From: Catellatospora sp. KI3
GTDB taxonomy: Bacteria; Actinomycetota; Actinomycetes; Mycobacteriales; Micromonosporaceae
NCBI RefSeq assembly: GCF_029948125.1
Contig: NZ_JASAMB010000001.1
Location: 62,001-126,000 of the forward strand
Direction of reading: 5' to 3'
DNA length: 64,000 bases
Notes under the pieces: model-generated
The model's database searches: none
Told to the model about the DNA's origin: nothing
What the model saw: only the letters and a program-made list of their open reading frames with translations
Made by a program: the position numbers and the translations under genes
Shown: positions 42,998 to 51,820 of the stretch, piece after piece
How the letters are laid out: every line of letters starts with the position of its first letter
Position numbering within the stretch: the stretch's first letter is position 1

Positions 42998-43713
42998 CCG
43001 CGATCCTGGAACTACGTGAGGTGCACCGCACCCACGGCAAGGGCGAGGCCGCCGTGCACGCGCTGCGCGGCGTCACCATCGACGTGCAGGCGGGCGAGCT
43101 CGTGGCCGTGATGGGCCCGTCCGGCTCCGGCAAGTCCACCCTGCTCAACCTGGCCGGCGGCCTCGACTCCCCCGACTCCGGCGAGGTGCTGGTGGAGGGC
43201 AGGCCGCTGTCCTCGCTCAGCCGCAAGGAGCTGGCCGGGCTGCGCCGCCACAGCGTCGGGTACGTCTTCCAGGCCCTGAACCTGGTGCCCAGCCTCACCG
43301 CCGCCGAGAACGTGGCCCTGCCGCTGGAGCTGGACGGCGTCTCGGCCCGCAAGGCCCGCCCGCTGGCCGAGGCCGCGCTGGCCGAGGTGGAGCTGTCCGG
43401 GTACGCCGACCGCTTCCCCGACGAGATGTCCGGCGGCCAGCAGCAGCGCGTCGCCATCGCCCGCGCCCTGGTCGGGCAGCGGCGGCTGGTGCTGGCCGAC
43501 GAGCCGACCGGTGCGCTGGACTCGCAGACCGGCGAGGCGGTGCTGCGGCTGCTGCGCGCCCGCGTCGACGCCGGTGCCGCCGCGGTGCTGGTCACCCACG
43601 AGGCGCGGCACGCGGGCTGGGCCGACCGGGTGATCTTCCTGCGCGACGGCGTCATCGTGGACACCTCGGGCCCGCTGGCGCGGCCCGAGCAGCTGCTGGA
43701 GGCGACCGCGTGA
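42994..43713 (+). CDS. ABC transporter ATP-binding protein (MacB/LolD type)
   Basis: This 239-aa ATPase drives the adjacent FtsX-type permease. It has Walker A MGPSGSGKSTLLNLAGGLD near residue 40, Q-loop VGYVFQALNLVPSLTAAENV, signature MSGGQQQRVAIARALV, Walker B RLVLADEPTGALDSQTG and the H-loop VTHEARHA, so it should be active. It overlaps both neighbours (ATGA upstream, GTGA downstream). The MacB/LolD subclass couples to mechanotransmission permeases rather than channels. Confidence 0.95.
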   Translation: MTAILELREVHRTHGKGEAAVHALRGVTIDVQAGELVAVMGPSGSGKSTLLNLAGGLDSPDSGEVLVEGRPLSSLSRKELAGLRRHSVGYVFQALNLVPSLTAAENVALPLELDGVSARKARPLAEAALAEVELSGYADRFPDEMSGGQQQRVAIARALVGQRRLVLADEPTGALDSQTGEAVLRLLRARVDAGAAAVLVTHEARHAGWADRVIFLRDGVIVDTSGPLARPEQLLEATA

Positions 43714-46472
43714 AGTCGTGGATCCCCGCGCTGCGGGTCGCCCGGCGCGAGGCGAGGCGGTCCAAGGGCCGCTCACTGCTGGTCATCGCCCTGATCGGGC
43801 TGCCGGTGCTGCTGCTGTCGTTCTTCGTGGCGACGTACGACATGCACGAGCTGACCCCCGCGGAGCGGCTGGACCGCACCATCGGCCAGGCCGACGCGCG
43901 GATCGCCAAGTACGTCGACGGGCCGCTCGAACAGGACCCGGTGAGCGAGGGCTGGTCGGCCGTGGACGGCCGGCTGACCCGGGCGGCGACCGCCGAGGAC
44001 CTGCTCGCGGCGCTGCCGCCGGGGTCGCGGCTGACCCGGGTGGGCGGCGGGCCGGTCGACATGCACGCGCCGTACGGCATCGGCACCACCAACGGGCACT
44101 CGATGGACCTGGCCGACCCCATGGTGCGCGGCATCGTGAACCTGGTCTCCGGCACCCTGCCGCAGCGCGACGACGAGGTCGCGATCAACGACGCGGTGGC
44201 CGACTGGCTGAAGGTCGGCATCGGCGACACCGTGCGCACCGTCTCCCCGGAGCGGACCTTCACCGTCACCGCGTTCGTGGAGTTCCCGGACTCGCTGCAC
44301 GGCAACATCGTGTTCCGGCCCGGCCAGGTGTTCACCGACGGCCAGTGGCTCGCCGACTCCCCGTCCCCGCTGACCTGGCCGGACGTGCAGAACCTGAACA
44401 GGCACGGCATCGTGGCGCTGAGCCGGGCCGTGGTGCTCGACCCGCCCCCCGTGCAGTGGGCGTACGGCCGCGACGAGGGTCCGCAGGTCGAGGAGATCGC
44501 GCTGAGCGTCGTGGTCGTCGGGCTGATCGTGCTGGAGGTGGTGCTGCTGGCCGGTCCGGCGTTCGCGGTCGGTGCCCGCCGCCGCAGCCGCGACCTGGCG
44601 CTCGTCGCCGCCGCCGGCGGCACCCCGAAGCAGCTGCGCCGCATCGTGCTCGCCGACGGGGTCGTGCTCGGCGCGATCGCCGCCGTGGGCGGAGTGCTCG
44701 GCGGCATGCTGCTGGCGGCCCTGCTGCGGCCGGTGGTGGAGCAGTACCTCATCGGCGCCCGCGCCGGCGGGCTGCGCTTCTACCTGCCCGCGCAGGCGGC
44801 GATCATCGCGCTGTCGATCGGCACCGGCCTGCTCGCCGCGCTGGTGCCCGCCTTCACCGCCGCCCGGCAGGACGTGGTGGCGGTGCTGGCCGGACGGCGC
44901 GGAATCACCCGCTCCCGCAAGCGCTGGATCGTGTTCGGACTGGTCATGGCGGCCGCGGGGGCCGCCACCGCGATGCTGGGCGCCGCCGCCGGCCGGAGCT
45001 CGAGCGTGGTCCTCACCGGCGTGATCGTCGGAGAACTGGGGCTGGTGCTGCTGACCCCGGCCCTGGTCGGCCTCATCTCCCGACTGGGCCGCCTGCTGCC
45101 GCTGGCACCCCGGATCGCGCTGCGCGACACCGCCCGCAACCGCGGTTCGGCCGCCCCCGCCATCTCGGCGGTGATGGCGGCGGTCGCGGGTGCGGTCTCG
45201 ATCGGGGCGTTCGTCGGCAGCGAGCAGCAGTACTCGATCGACAACTACCGACCGGTGCTGCCGGTGGGCAACTTCGGGGTCCGGTACGTCGGCGGGGAGA
45301 CCGGTACGCCGCCCGACTGGGCCAAGGTGCACGACGCGGTCCAGCGCATCGTGCCGCAGGCGCGGCTGCAGCCGTACCAGGGAGTCACCTGCGCCTGGCA
45401 GACGGCGCCCCAGCCGGCCCAGCCGGCGGCCGGTCCGACGCCCGCGCCGGCCTCGCCGGCGCCGACCGGGACGCCGGTGCCCACACCCCCGGTGGACACG
45501 ACCGACCCGGTGAACGAGGTCGACCGCTGCACCATCGACATGTTCATCCCGCCCGTGAACCAGTGCCCGTACTGGCAGTACCAGCCTGACGGCGCCGAAC
45601 CCGACTGGGACGCGATCAGGGCGGACGCACGCTGCAACGACCAGGGCTACAACGTCCTCCAGTTCATGATCGTCGACGATGGCGACACGCTGGGGGCGCT
45701 GACCGACGCGGGCCCCGAGGCGATCTCGGCCGCCAAGCGGACCCTCGCGGCGGGCGGCGTCGTGGTCACCAACCCGCTGTACCTGGTCGACGGCAAGGTC
45801 GAGCTGACCCCGCTCAACGGCCGCATCGTCGGCGACATGGAGGACGAGCCGAAGGTCGGCGTACCCGGCACCTACCTCGCCGGGGTCGCCGGGTTCACGC
45901 TGATGGTGCCCCCGGCGCTCGCCGAGGAGCTCGGGTTCGGCCTCCGCCAGGACGGGATCGTCGGCGACGGCCACACCCCCGACGCCAACGAGTCCCAGGC
46001 GCTCGAGGGCGCCCTGCACGACCTGGCCGCCGCCGAGACCACGAACCTCTTCATCGAGACGGGCGCGCAGTACCGGCCGGAGCCGATCATCTGGATCCTC
46101 GGCGTCATCGCGGCGCTGATCGCGCTCGGGGCGGCCGGGGTCGCCACCGGCCTGGCCGGCGCGGAGAGCCGCGCCGACCTGGTCACCCTGGCCGCGGTCG
46201 GGGCCAGTCCGGGGGTACGCCGCAGGCTGTCGCTGAGCCAGTCCGGGGTCATCTCCGGCCTGGGGGCGCTGCTCGGGGTGCTCGCGGGACTGGGCACGGC
46301 GTACGCGCTGATCCTGGCCCTGAACACGACCAGCGCGTACGGCGGCAGCTTCCCCCTGCGCCTGGTGCTGCCGTGGAGCAGCCTGGCCATCGTGGCGGCC
46401 GTGCCGCTGATCGCGATGGCCGGCGCGGGCCTGCTGACCCGCTCCCGCCTGCCGGTCGAACGCCGCCTCTAG
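43710..46472 (+). CDS. FtsX-like ABC transporter permease
   Basis: This 920-aa permease has an N-terminal helix (SLLVIALIGLPVLLLSFFVATYD), a first extracellular domain of about 200 residues, a core of helices (about residues 265-520), a second large extracellular domain and three final helices, the layout of two-FtsX-domain MacB-like exporters. The second external domain contains a Pro/Thr/Ala-rich stretch (about residues 568-600) between cysteines (GVTCAWQ and VDRCTIDMF), with further Cys in QCPYW and RCNDQG, suggesting disulfide-stapled structure. With the PadR and ATPase genes it forms a drug- or lipid-export operon; the substrate is unknown. Confidence 0.9.
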   Translation: MKSWIPALRVARREARRSKGRSLLVIALIGLPVLLLSFFVATYDMHELTPAERLDRTIGQADARIAKYVDGPLEQDPVSEGWSAVDGRLTRAATAEDLLAALPPGSRLTRVGGGPVDMHAPYGIGTTNGHSMDLADPMVRGIVNLVSGTLPQRDDEVAINDAVADWLKVGIGDTVRTVSPERTFTVTAFVEFPDSLHGNIVFRPGQVFTDGQWLADSPSPLTWPDVQNLNRHGIVALSRAVVLDPPPVQWAYGRDEGPQVEEIALSVVVVGLIVLEVVLLAGPAFAVGARRRSRDLALVAAAGGTPKQLRRIVLADGVVLGAIAAVGGVLGGMLLAALLRPVVEQYLIGARAGGLRFYLPAQAAIIALSIGTGLLAALVPAFTAARQDVVAVLAGRRGITRSRKRWIVFGLVMAAAGAATAMLGAAAGRSSSVVLTGVIVGELGLVLLTPALVGLISRLGRLLPLAPRIALRDTARNRGSAAPAISAVMAAVAGAVSIGAFVGSEQQYSIDNYRPVLPVGNFGVRYVGGETGTPPDWAKVHDAVQRIVPQARLQPYQGVTCAWQTAPQPAQPAAGPTPAPASPAPTGTPVPTPPVDTTDPVNEVDRCTIDMFIPPVNQCPYWQYQPDGAEPDWDAIRADARCNDQGYNVLQFMIVDDGDTLGALTDAGPEAISAAKRTLAAGGVVVTNPLYLVDGKVELTPLNGRIVGDMEDEPKVGVPGTYLAGVAGFTLMVPPALAEELGFGLRQDGIVGDGHTPDANESQALEGALHDLAAAETTNLFIETGAQYRPEPIIWILGVIAALIALGAAGVATGLAGAESRADLVTLAAVGASPGVRRRLSLSQSGVISGLGALLGVLAGLGTAYALILALNTTSAYGGSFPLRLVLPWSSLAIVAAVPLIAMAGAGLLTRSRLPVERRL

Positions 46473-46480
46473 CCCTCACC

Positions 46481-46524
46481 CGCTCCGCGAGCGCTCCGCG
46501 AGCGCTCCGCGAGCGCTCCGCGAG
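46481..46524. repeat. 11-bp tandem array (CGCTCCGCGAG), 4 units
   Basis: Four perfect CGCTCCGCGAG units begin 9 bases after the permease stop and directly abut a family B element. Confidence 0.9.
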
Positions 46525-46525
46525 G

Positions 46526-46579
46526 AAAGGAAGGGCCCCTTCTTATCGCTTTGCGATGTAGAAGGGGCCCTTCCCAACG
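46526..46579. repeat. family B palindromic element, copy 3
   Basis: AAAGGAAGGGCCCCTTCTTA, core TCGCTTTGCGATGTAG and GAAGGGGCCCTTCCCAACG. It is the left one of two oppositely oriented copies that enclose the Ddn-type gene, and it lies in the convergent gap after the permease. Confidence 0.85.
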
Positions 46580-46587
46580 TCGTCCGG

Positions 46588-47061
46588 TCAGCGGGGGGTG
46601 AGGGTGAAGACGCGTAGTTCGCGGTCGCCGGCGCGCTCGCCGTAGGTCCGGTAGGCCGGCCACACCGCCAGCAGCAGGCCGAACAGCCGCTCGCGTTCGG
46701 CGCCCCGGGCCAGCACGCCGCGCACGGGCACCTGGCGCCCGTCGAGGGTGATCGTCGCGTCGGGGTTGGCGAGCAGGTTGCCCGACCAGGCCGGGTGGCT
46801 GGTCTGGCCCCAGTTCGAGCCGATGACCACGTAGTTCCCGCCGTCGCGCACGTACACCAGCGGCTGGTTGCGGGCCTGGCCGGACTTGCGCCCGGTGGTG
46901 GTGAGCACCAGCGTCGGCATGATGCCGAGGGCGATCACCCGCCCCTTGGTGAGCTTGGCGACGGCGCGGTCGAGCGGCACGATCGCCTTGCCCATGCGGG
47001 CGAACCAGCGGCGATGTCCGAGGGTACGGGCGAGACGGCTCAGCACGCCGACAGTCTGCAC
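46588..47061 (-). CDS. Ddn-type deazaflavin (F420)-dependent nitroreductase family protein
   Basis: The 157-aa protein belongs to the deazaflavin-dependent nitroreductase family whose mycobacterial member Ddn activates pretomanid. The F420-binding split-barrel motifs are TTTGRKSGQARNQPLVYVRDGGNYVVIGSNWGQTSHPAWSGNLLANPD. Actinobacteria carry many paralogues that reduce quinones or other compounds with F420H2. The ATG at 47061 is the frame start. The gene is bracketed by inverted family B elements (46526-46579 and 47094-47147), which may mark a mobilised segment. Confidence 0.88.
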   Translation of the reverse strand: MQTVGVLSRLARTLGHRRWFARMGKAIVPLDRAVAKLTKGRVIALGIMPTLVLTTTGRKSGQARNQPLVYVRDGGNYVVIGSNWGQTSHPAWSGNLLANPDATITLDGRQVPVRGVLARGAERERLFGLLLAVWPAYRTYGERAGDRELRVFTLTPR

Positions 47062-47093
47062 TACGTGAAGAAGTCTCGTAACCCACCCGGCGG

Positions 47094-47147
47094 GTTAAGA
47101 AGGGACCCTTCTACCACGCAAAGCGATAAGAAGGGGCCCTTCCTTAC
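47094..47147. repeat. family B palindromic element, copy 4 (reversed)
   Basis: Read on the minus strand it gives GGAAGGGCCCCTTCTTATCG, TTTGCGTGGTAG and AAGGGTCCCTTCTTAAC, closest to copy 3. It lies between the Ddn-type gene start and the VIT1-type stop. Confidence 0.85.
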
Positions 47148-47169
47148 CGGCGGGACCGCCGCTGGCGGG

Positions 47170-47907
47170 TCAGGTGGTGGAGACGCCGATGGCGGCGCCG
47201 ATGAGGTACGTGGCGCCCGCGGCGGCGGCGCCGAGCAGGAGCTGGCGCAGGCCGGTGGCCCACCAGCGGCGGCGGGTGAACCGGGCGGTGAGCGCGCCCA
47301 CGACGAACAGTCCGAGGCCGCCCACGGACAGCGCCAGCCACAGCGAGTCGCTGCCGAGCAGGTAGCTGAGCAGCGGGATCAGCGCCCCGATCGAGAAGCA
47401 GACGAACGACGAGATCGCCGCCGTCCACGGGCTCGGCTTGCTGTCGGGGTCGATGCCCAGCTCCTCGCGTACGTGCATGCGCAGCGCCTCGTCGGGCTGC
47501 TCGGACAGCTCGTGGGCGAGCTGCCGGGCCAGGTCGGGTGCGATGCCCCGGTCGATCCAGCGCTGGGCCAGCTCGTCGGCCTCGGCGAGCGGGTTGCGGC
47601 GCAGTTCGCGCCGCTCCTTGGCGATCTCGGCCTCGATCTGCTCGTTGGCGGTGCGCACGCTGGCGTACTCGCCCAGGCCCATCGAGATGGCGCCCGCGAC
47701 CAGGCCCGCGACGCCGGTCAGCGCGATGGTGCCCGCGGCCACGCCGGCACCGCCCACTCCGGCGATCAGGCCGATGTTGGTGACCAGCCCGTCCATCGCG
47801 CCGAACACGGCGGCACGCAGCCAGCCGCCGGAGACGTCGGCGTGCTCGTGGTCGATCGGCGGGAGCTCCTGTGCCTGCGTGGCCGACGAGGGGTGGTCGG
47901 CGCTCAT
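47170..47907 (-). CDS. VIT1/CCC1 family transporter
   Basis: This 245-aa protein is of the VIT1/CCC1 iron/manganese transporter family. It has [29 protein letters not shown] near the N-terminus, [22 protein letters not shown] (the conserved Met/Glu-rich region), a cytosolic helical segment of about 80 charged residues resembling the metal-binding domain, then three C-terminal helices. Members export Fe2+ or Mn2+ from the cytosol. The ATG at 47907 overlaps the map stop as ATGA, coupling it to map; the longer frame upstream is a shadow of map. Confidence 0.88.
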   Translation of the reverse strand: MSADHPSSATQAQELPPIDHEHADVSGGWLRAAVFGAMDGLVTNIGLIAGVGGAGVAAGTIALTGVAGLVAGAISMGLGEYASVRTANEQIEAEIAKERRELRRNPLAEADELAQRWIDRGIAPDLARQLAHELSEQPDEALRMHVREELGIDPDSKPSPWTAAISSFVCFSIGALIPLLSYLLGSDSLWLALSVGGLGLFVVGALTARFTRRRWWATGLRQLLLGAAAAGATYLIGAAIGVSTT

Positions 47908-48761
47908 GGCAGGGTCAGGATGTCCGCGCCGTCCTCGGTGACGACCAGCGTGTGCTCGAACTGGGCGGTCCAGCGGCGGTCCTTGGTGACCACGGTCCAG
48001 CCGTCGCGCCAGGTCTCGTACGAGATGCCGCCGAGGGTGATCATCGGCTCGATGGTGAACGTCATCCCCGGCTCCATGATCGTGTCGGCGGCGGGGTTGT
48101 CGTAGTGCGGGATGAACAGTCCGCTGTGGAAGGACTGGCCGATGCCGTGCCCGCCGAAGTCGCGCACCACGCCGTAGCCGAAACGCTTGGCGTACGACTC
48201 GATCACCCGGCCGATGACGTTGATCGGGCGGCCCGGCGCGACCGCCTTGATGCCCCGCATCATCGCCTCGTGCGTCCGCTCGACCAGCAGCCGGGCCTGC
48301 TCGTCCACCTCGCCCACGCAGAACGTCGCGTCGGTGTCGCCGTGCACGCCGTCCTTGAACGCGGTCACGTCCACGTTGATGATGTCGCCGTCCTCGATCA
48401 CCGTCGAGTCGGGGATGCCGTGGCAGATGACCTCGTTGAGGCTGGTGCAGCAGGACTTCGGGAAGCCCTTGTAGCCCAGCGTCGACGGGTAGGCGTCGTG
48501 GTCGCACAGGAACTCGTGCACCAGGCGGTCGATCTCGTCGGTGGTCACCCCGGGCTTGCAGTGCTCGCCCGCTAGCTGCGTCGCCTGGGCGGCGATCCGG
48601 CCCGCGACCCGCATCTTCTCGATCGACTCGGCGTCCTGGGTGAGTGGGCCGTCCCAGCGCTTGGGCTGCTTGCGGCCGACATACTCGGGACGCGGGATGT
48701 GGGCGGGGACGTCCCGCCACGGGGACTGCTTGCCTGGAGTGAGCGTCGCACGGCCGTTCAT
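47904..48761 (-). CDS. map: type I methionine aminopeptidase
   Basis: MAP removes the initiator methionine. The 285-aa protein carries the actinobacterial N-terminal extension with an SH3-binding-like RGxVSPxRxVP-type region replaced here by [18 protein letters not shown], and all metal ligands: [41 protein letters not shown] and QFEHTLVV. The MetAP-1c type is common as a second copy in actinobacteria (mycobacterial MapB). ATG 48761 is the frame start. It is followed by the coupled VIT1-type gene. Confidence 0.95.
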   Translation of the reverse strand: MNGRATLTPGKQSPWRDVPAHIPRPEYVGRKQPKRWDGPLTQDAESIEKMRVAGRIAAQATQLAGEHCKPGVTTDEIDRLVHEFLCDHDAYPSTLGYKGFPKSCCTSLNEVICHGIPDSTVIEDGDIINVDVTAFKDGVHGDTDATFCVGEVDEQARLLVERTHEAMMRGIKAVAPGRPINVIGRVIESYAKRFGYGVVRDFGGHGIGQSFHSGLFIPHYDNPAADTIMEPGMTFTIEPMITLGGISYETWRDGWTVVTKDRRWTAQFEHTLVVTEDGADILTLP

Positions 48762-48839
48762 GCCATGAACTCTAGCGCCGCCACCCGCCCCCGCGCCCCG
48801 CGCCGGGGGTGGCGGCCCCGGATCCCCGCCCCAGCCATT

Positions 48840-48898
48840 GACACTGGCCTATCCAGAGGACGGTTTTCCGGAAATCGTCCTCTGGATAGGCCACCGTC
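48840..48898. repeat. family C 59-bp hairpin element, copy 3
   Basis: GGCCTATCCAGAGGACG pairs with its complement (48846-48862 with 48876-48892), and the outer bases extend the stem with two mismatches. It lies between map (start at 48761) and the glutamine-amidotransferase stop at 48946, 3' of the latter. Confidence 0.85.
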
Positions 48899-48945
48899 AA
48901 TGGCGGGCGGGTGGGGTGAGCAGCCCAGACGCAGGTCAGGCTCGG

Positions 48946-49701
48946 TCAGACGGTGGCGAAGAACTCGGTGCGGGCAGCGGTACGGGCCGAGTGGGTGCTC
49001 GCCGAGGCCGACACCAGCGCCAGGAACAGGTCCGGAGCGGCCATGTCCTCCGGGTGCCACTGCACGCCGACCGCGAACGGGTGATCCGGGTGCTCGACCG
49101 CCTCGATCAGGTTGTCGCTGACGCACCACGCCGTCGGCACCAGCCGACCCGGGTCCTTCACCGCCTGGTGGTGGAACGAGTTGACCACCGCCTCGGGGCC
49201 GAACAGCTCCCGGCAGCGCGAGCCCGTGGCGAAGCGCACCGCGTGGTGCGCGTACACCTTCGTCGGGCCGATCGGCCGGTGCCCGTCGTGGCCGACGGTC
49301 TCGGGCACGTGCTGGTGCAGCCGCCCCCCGGCCGCGACCGCCATCAGCTGCATGCCCCGGCAGATGCCGAGCAGCGGCAGCCCGGTCTTGAACGCGACCC
49401 GGACCAGCGGCAGCTCGCCGCAGTCGCGCAGTTCGTCGAGGTACACGCTGGGGTGCGGGGCCTCGTCGTAGCGCGCCGGGTCGACGTCGGCGCCGCCGCA
49501 GACGACCAGGCCGTCCAGGCCGTCGAGGACCTCGACACCGCCGTCGACCTGCGGCGGGATCAGCACGGGGCGCCCACCGGCGCGGCTCACCTGGTCCACA
49601 TAGGCCCAGGGCACCACGGCGGCCTTGGTGTCGTGTACGGAAAAACGGGCATGCTCCACGAAAGTGGTGATGCCGATCAACGGTCTGGTCACATCGCTCA
49701 C
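48946..49701 (-). CDS. class I glutamine amidotransferase (PuuD-like gamma-glutamyl-GABA hydrolase)
   Basis: The 251-aa enzyme resembles PuuD, which hydrolyses gamma-glutamyl-gamma-aminobutyrate to glutamate and GABA. It has the oxyanion region GLVVCGGADVDPARY, the nucleophile Cys in LLGICRGMQLMAV near residue 113 and the His-Glu pair in VGVQWHPED near 213. It is the last gene of a four-gene operon (GS-like, aldehyde dehydrogenase, SDR, this), with ATGA overlap at 49698-49701. Confidence 0.9.
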   Translation of the reverse strand: MSDVTRPLIGITTFVEHARFSVHDTKAAVVPWAYVDQVSRAGGRPVLIPPQVDGGVEVLDGLDGLVVCGGADVDPARYDEAPHPSVYLDELRDCGELPLVRVAFKTGLPLLGICRGMQLMAVAAGGRLHQHVPETVGHDGHRPIGPTKVYAHHAVRFATGSRCRELFGPEAVVNSFHHQAVKDPGRLVPTAWCVSDNLIEAVEHPDHPFAVGVQWHPEDMAAPDLFLALVSASASTHSARTAARTEFFATV

Positions 49702-50474
49702 AACGGTGTCACGTAGGCGCCGGTAATGCCTCCGTCCACGATGAACTGCGAGGCGGTGACGAACGAGGAGTCGTCACTGGCGAGAAAGGCTACCGCCGCC
49801 GCGATCTCCTCGGGCTCGGCGAACCGGCCCATCGGTACATGGACAAGTCGGCGAGCCGCCCGCTCCGGATCCTTCGCGAACAGCTCCATCAGTAGCGGCG
49901 TCGCCACCGGTCCGGGGCACAGCGCGTTGACGCGCACCCCCTGCCGGGCGAACTGCACGCCCAGCTCCCGGCTCATCGACAGTACCCCGCCCTTGCTGGC
50001 GGTGTAAGCGATCTGACTGGTCGCGGCACCCATCAGGGCGACGAAGCTGGCCGTGTTGATGATCGAGCCCTTGCCCGCCGCGAGCATGTGCGGCAGCGCG
50101 TACTTGCAGCACAGGTAGACGCTGGTGGTGTTGACCCGGATCACCCGCTCCCAGGCGTCCAGCCCGGTGTCGAGGATCGAGTCGTCGTCGGGCGGGGAGA
50201 TGCCCGCGTTGTTGAAGGCGATGTCCAGGCGGCCCCGCCGGGCGGCGACGCCGTCGAACAGCTCGCGCACCTGCGCCTCGTCGCTGACGTCGCACTGCAC
50301 GAACTCGCCGCCGACCTCCTCGGCGATCTGCTTGCCCGCCTCCTCGGCGAGGTCGACGCAGACGACGTACGCCCCCTCGGCGGCGAACCGCCGCGCCGTG
50401 GCCGCGCCGATGCCGCTGGCCGCACCGCTGATGACCGCCACCCGGTCCTGAAGTCGCTGCACTGGTTCCCTCAA
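49698..50474 (-). CDS. short-chain dehydrogenase/reductase
   Basis: This 258-aa classical SDR has the cofactor loop VISGAASGIGAATARRFAAEGAYVVCVDL (Asp after the second strand favours NAD), the structural NNAG motif in IAFNNAGISPP, and the Ser-Tyr-Lys triad with IAYTASKGG near residues 152-160. It lies between the aldehyde dehydrogenase and PuuD-like genes, starting after their overlap, and ends in ATGA with the latter. The standard Puu pathway has no SDR, so its role here is unclear; the substrate could be an amino alcohol or hydroxy acid. Confidence 0.9.
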   Translation of the reverse strand: MREPVQRLQDRVAVISGAASGIGAATARRFAAEGAYVVCVDLAEEAGKQIAEEVGGEFVQCDVSDEAQVRELFDGVAARRGRLDIAFNNAGISPPDDDSILDTGLDAWERVIRVNTTSVYLCCKYALPHMLAAGKGSIINTASFVALMGAATSQIAYTASKGGVLSMSRELGVQFARQGVRVNALCPGPVATPLLMELFAKDPERAARRLVHVPMGRFAEPEEIAAAVAFLASDDSSFVTASQFIVDGGITGAYVTPL

Positions 50475-51820
50475 CTCGTAGCGATGAACACGTTCTTGGT
50501 CTCGGTGAACGCCAGCGGGGCGTCCGGGCCCAGCTCGCGGCCCATCCCCGACTGCTTGACCCCGCCGAACGGGGTCCAGTAGCGCACCGAGGAGTGGGAG
50601 TTGACGCTGAGCACCCCGGCCTCGACCGCGCGGGCCAGCCGCAGCGCCCGGCTCACGTCCCGGGTCCAGATCGAGCCGGACAGCCCGTACGGCGTGTCGT
50701 TGGCCAGCCGGACCGCCTCAGCCTCGTCGTCGAACGGCAGCACCGACAGCACCGGTCCGAAGATCTCCTGCTGCCAGTGCGCCTCGTCGGGGGCGCCCGC
50801 CGCCAGCACCGTGGCCGGATGCCACCAGCCGGGGCCGGGCGGCGCCTCGCCGCGCATCAGCACGTTCGCGTCGCCGACCCCGGCGCGGACCCGCTCGCGG
50901 TGCTCGCTGGTGATCAGCGGACCCATGCCGGTGGCCGGGTCGCGCGGGTCGCCGCAGCGCCAGGCGGCCACGGCGGGCTCCAGCAGGGCCAGGAACTCGT
51001 CGTACACCGGGCGCTGGACGAGCAGGCGGGAGCGGGCGCAGCAGTCCTGTCCGGCGTTGTCGAAGACCGCCCCTGGCAGCGCGGCGGCGGCCGCCTCCAG
51101 GTCCGCGTCGGCGAACAGCAGGGTGCTGCTCTTGCCGCCCAGCTCCAGGGTCACCCGGGTCAGGTCGGCGGCGCAGGCGGCCATGATCTGGCGGCCGACC
51201 TCCAGCGAGCCGGTGAAGCAGATCTTGCGTACGCCCGGATGGGTCACCAGCGCGTGCCCGGTCACCTCGCCGTGCCCCGGCAGCACCTGCAGCACGCCCT
51301 CGGGCAGTCCGGCCTCCAGCGCCAGCTCGGCCAGGCGCAGCGCGGTCAGCGGGGTCGCCTCGGCCGGTTTGAGGATCACGGTGTTGCCCGCCGCGAGCGC
51401 GGGCGCGAAGCCCCAGGCCGCGATCGGCATCGGGAAGTTCCACGGCACGATCACGCCGACGACGCCCAGCGGCTCGTGGAACGTCACGTCCCAGCCGCCC
51501 GCGACCGGGATCTGCCGCCCGCACAGCCGCTCCGGCGCGCCCGCGTAGTACTCCAGCAGGTCGCGTACGTTGCCCGCCTCCCAGCGGGCGTTGCCCACGG
51601 TGTGCCCGGCGTTGTCGATCTCGAGCTGGGCCAGCTCCTCGACGTGGGCGTCGACCACGGCGGCGAAGCGGCGCAGCAGCCGGGCCCGGTCGCCCGGGGA
51701 CACGTGCCGCCAGCTCTCGAACGCCTTCGCCGCGCGGCGCACGGCCGCGTCCACGCCCGCCGGGTCGACCGGCTCCACCGAGGTGATCGGCTCCTCGGTG
51801 ACCGGATTGATGATCTTCAC
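50471..51820 (-). CDS. aldehyde dehydrogenase (PuuC/gamma-glutamyl-aminobutyraldehyde type)
   Basis: The 449-aa NAD(P)-dependent aldehyde dehydrogenase has VIVPWNFPMPIAAWGFAPALAAGNTVILKPAE, the general-base Glu in LELGGKSST near residue 225, the nucleophilic Cys in NAGQDCCARSRLLV near 260 and the C-terminal PFGGVKQSGMGRELG. In the Puu pathway this class oxidises gamma-glutamyl-gamma-aminobutyraldehyde. It starts with GTG overlapping the GS stop (GTGA) and its own stop overlaps the SDR start, so the four genes are tightly coupled. Confidence 0.92.
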   Translation of the reverse strand: MKIINPVTEEPITSVEPVDPAGVDAAVRRAAKAFESWRHVSPGDRARLLRRFAAVVDAHVEELAQLEIDNAGHTVGNARWEAGNVRDLLEYYAGAPERLCGRQIPVAGGWDVTFHEPLGVVGVIVPWNFPMPIAAWGFAPALAAGNTVILKPAEATPLTALRLAELALEAGLPEGVLQVLPGHGEVTGHALVTHPGVRKICFTGSLEVGRQIMAACAADLTRVTLELGGKSSTLLFADADLEAAAAALPGAVFDNAGQDCCARSRLLVQRPVYDEFLALLEPAVAAWRCGDPRDPATGMGPLITSEHRERVRAGVGDANVLMRGEAPPGPGWWHPATVLAAGAPDEAHWQQEIFGPVLSVLPFDDEAEAVRLANDTPYGLSGSIWTRDVSRALRLARAVEAGVLSVNSHSSVRYWTPFGGVKQSGMGRELGPDAPLAFTETKNVFIATS

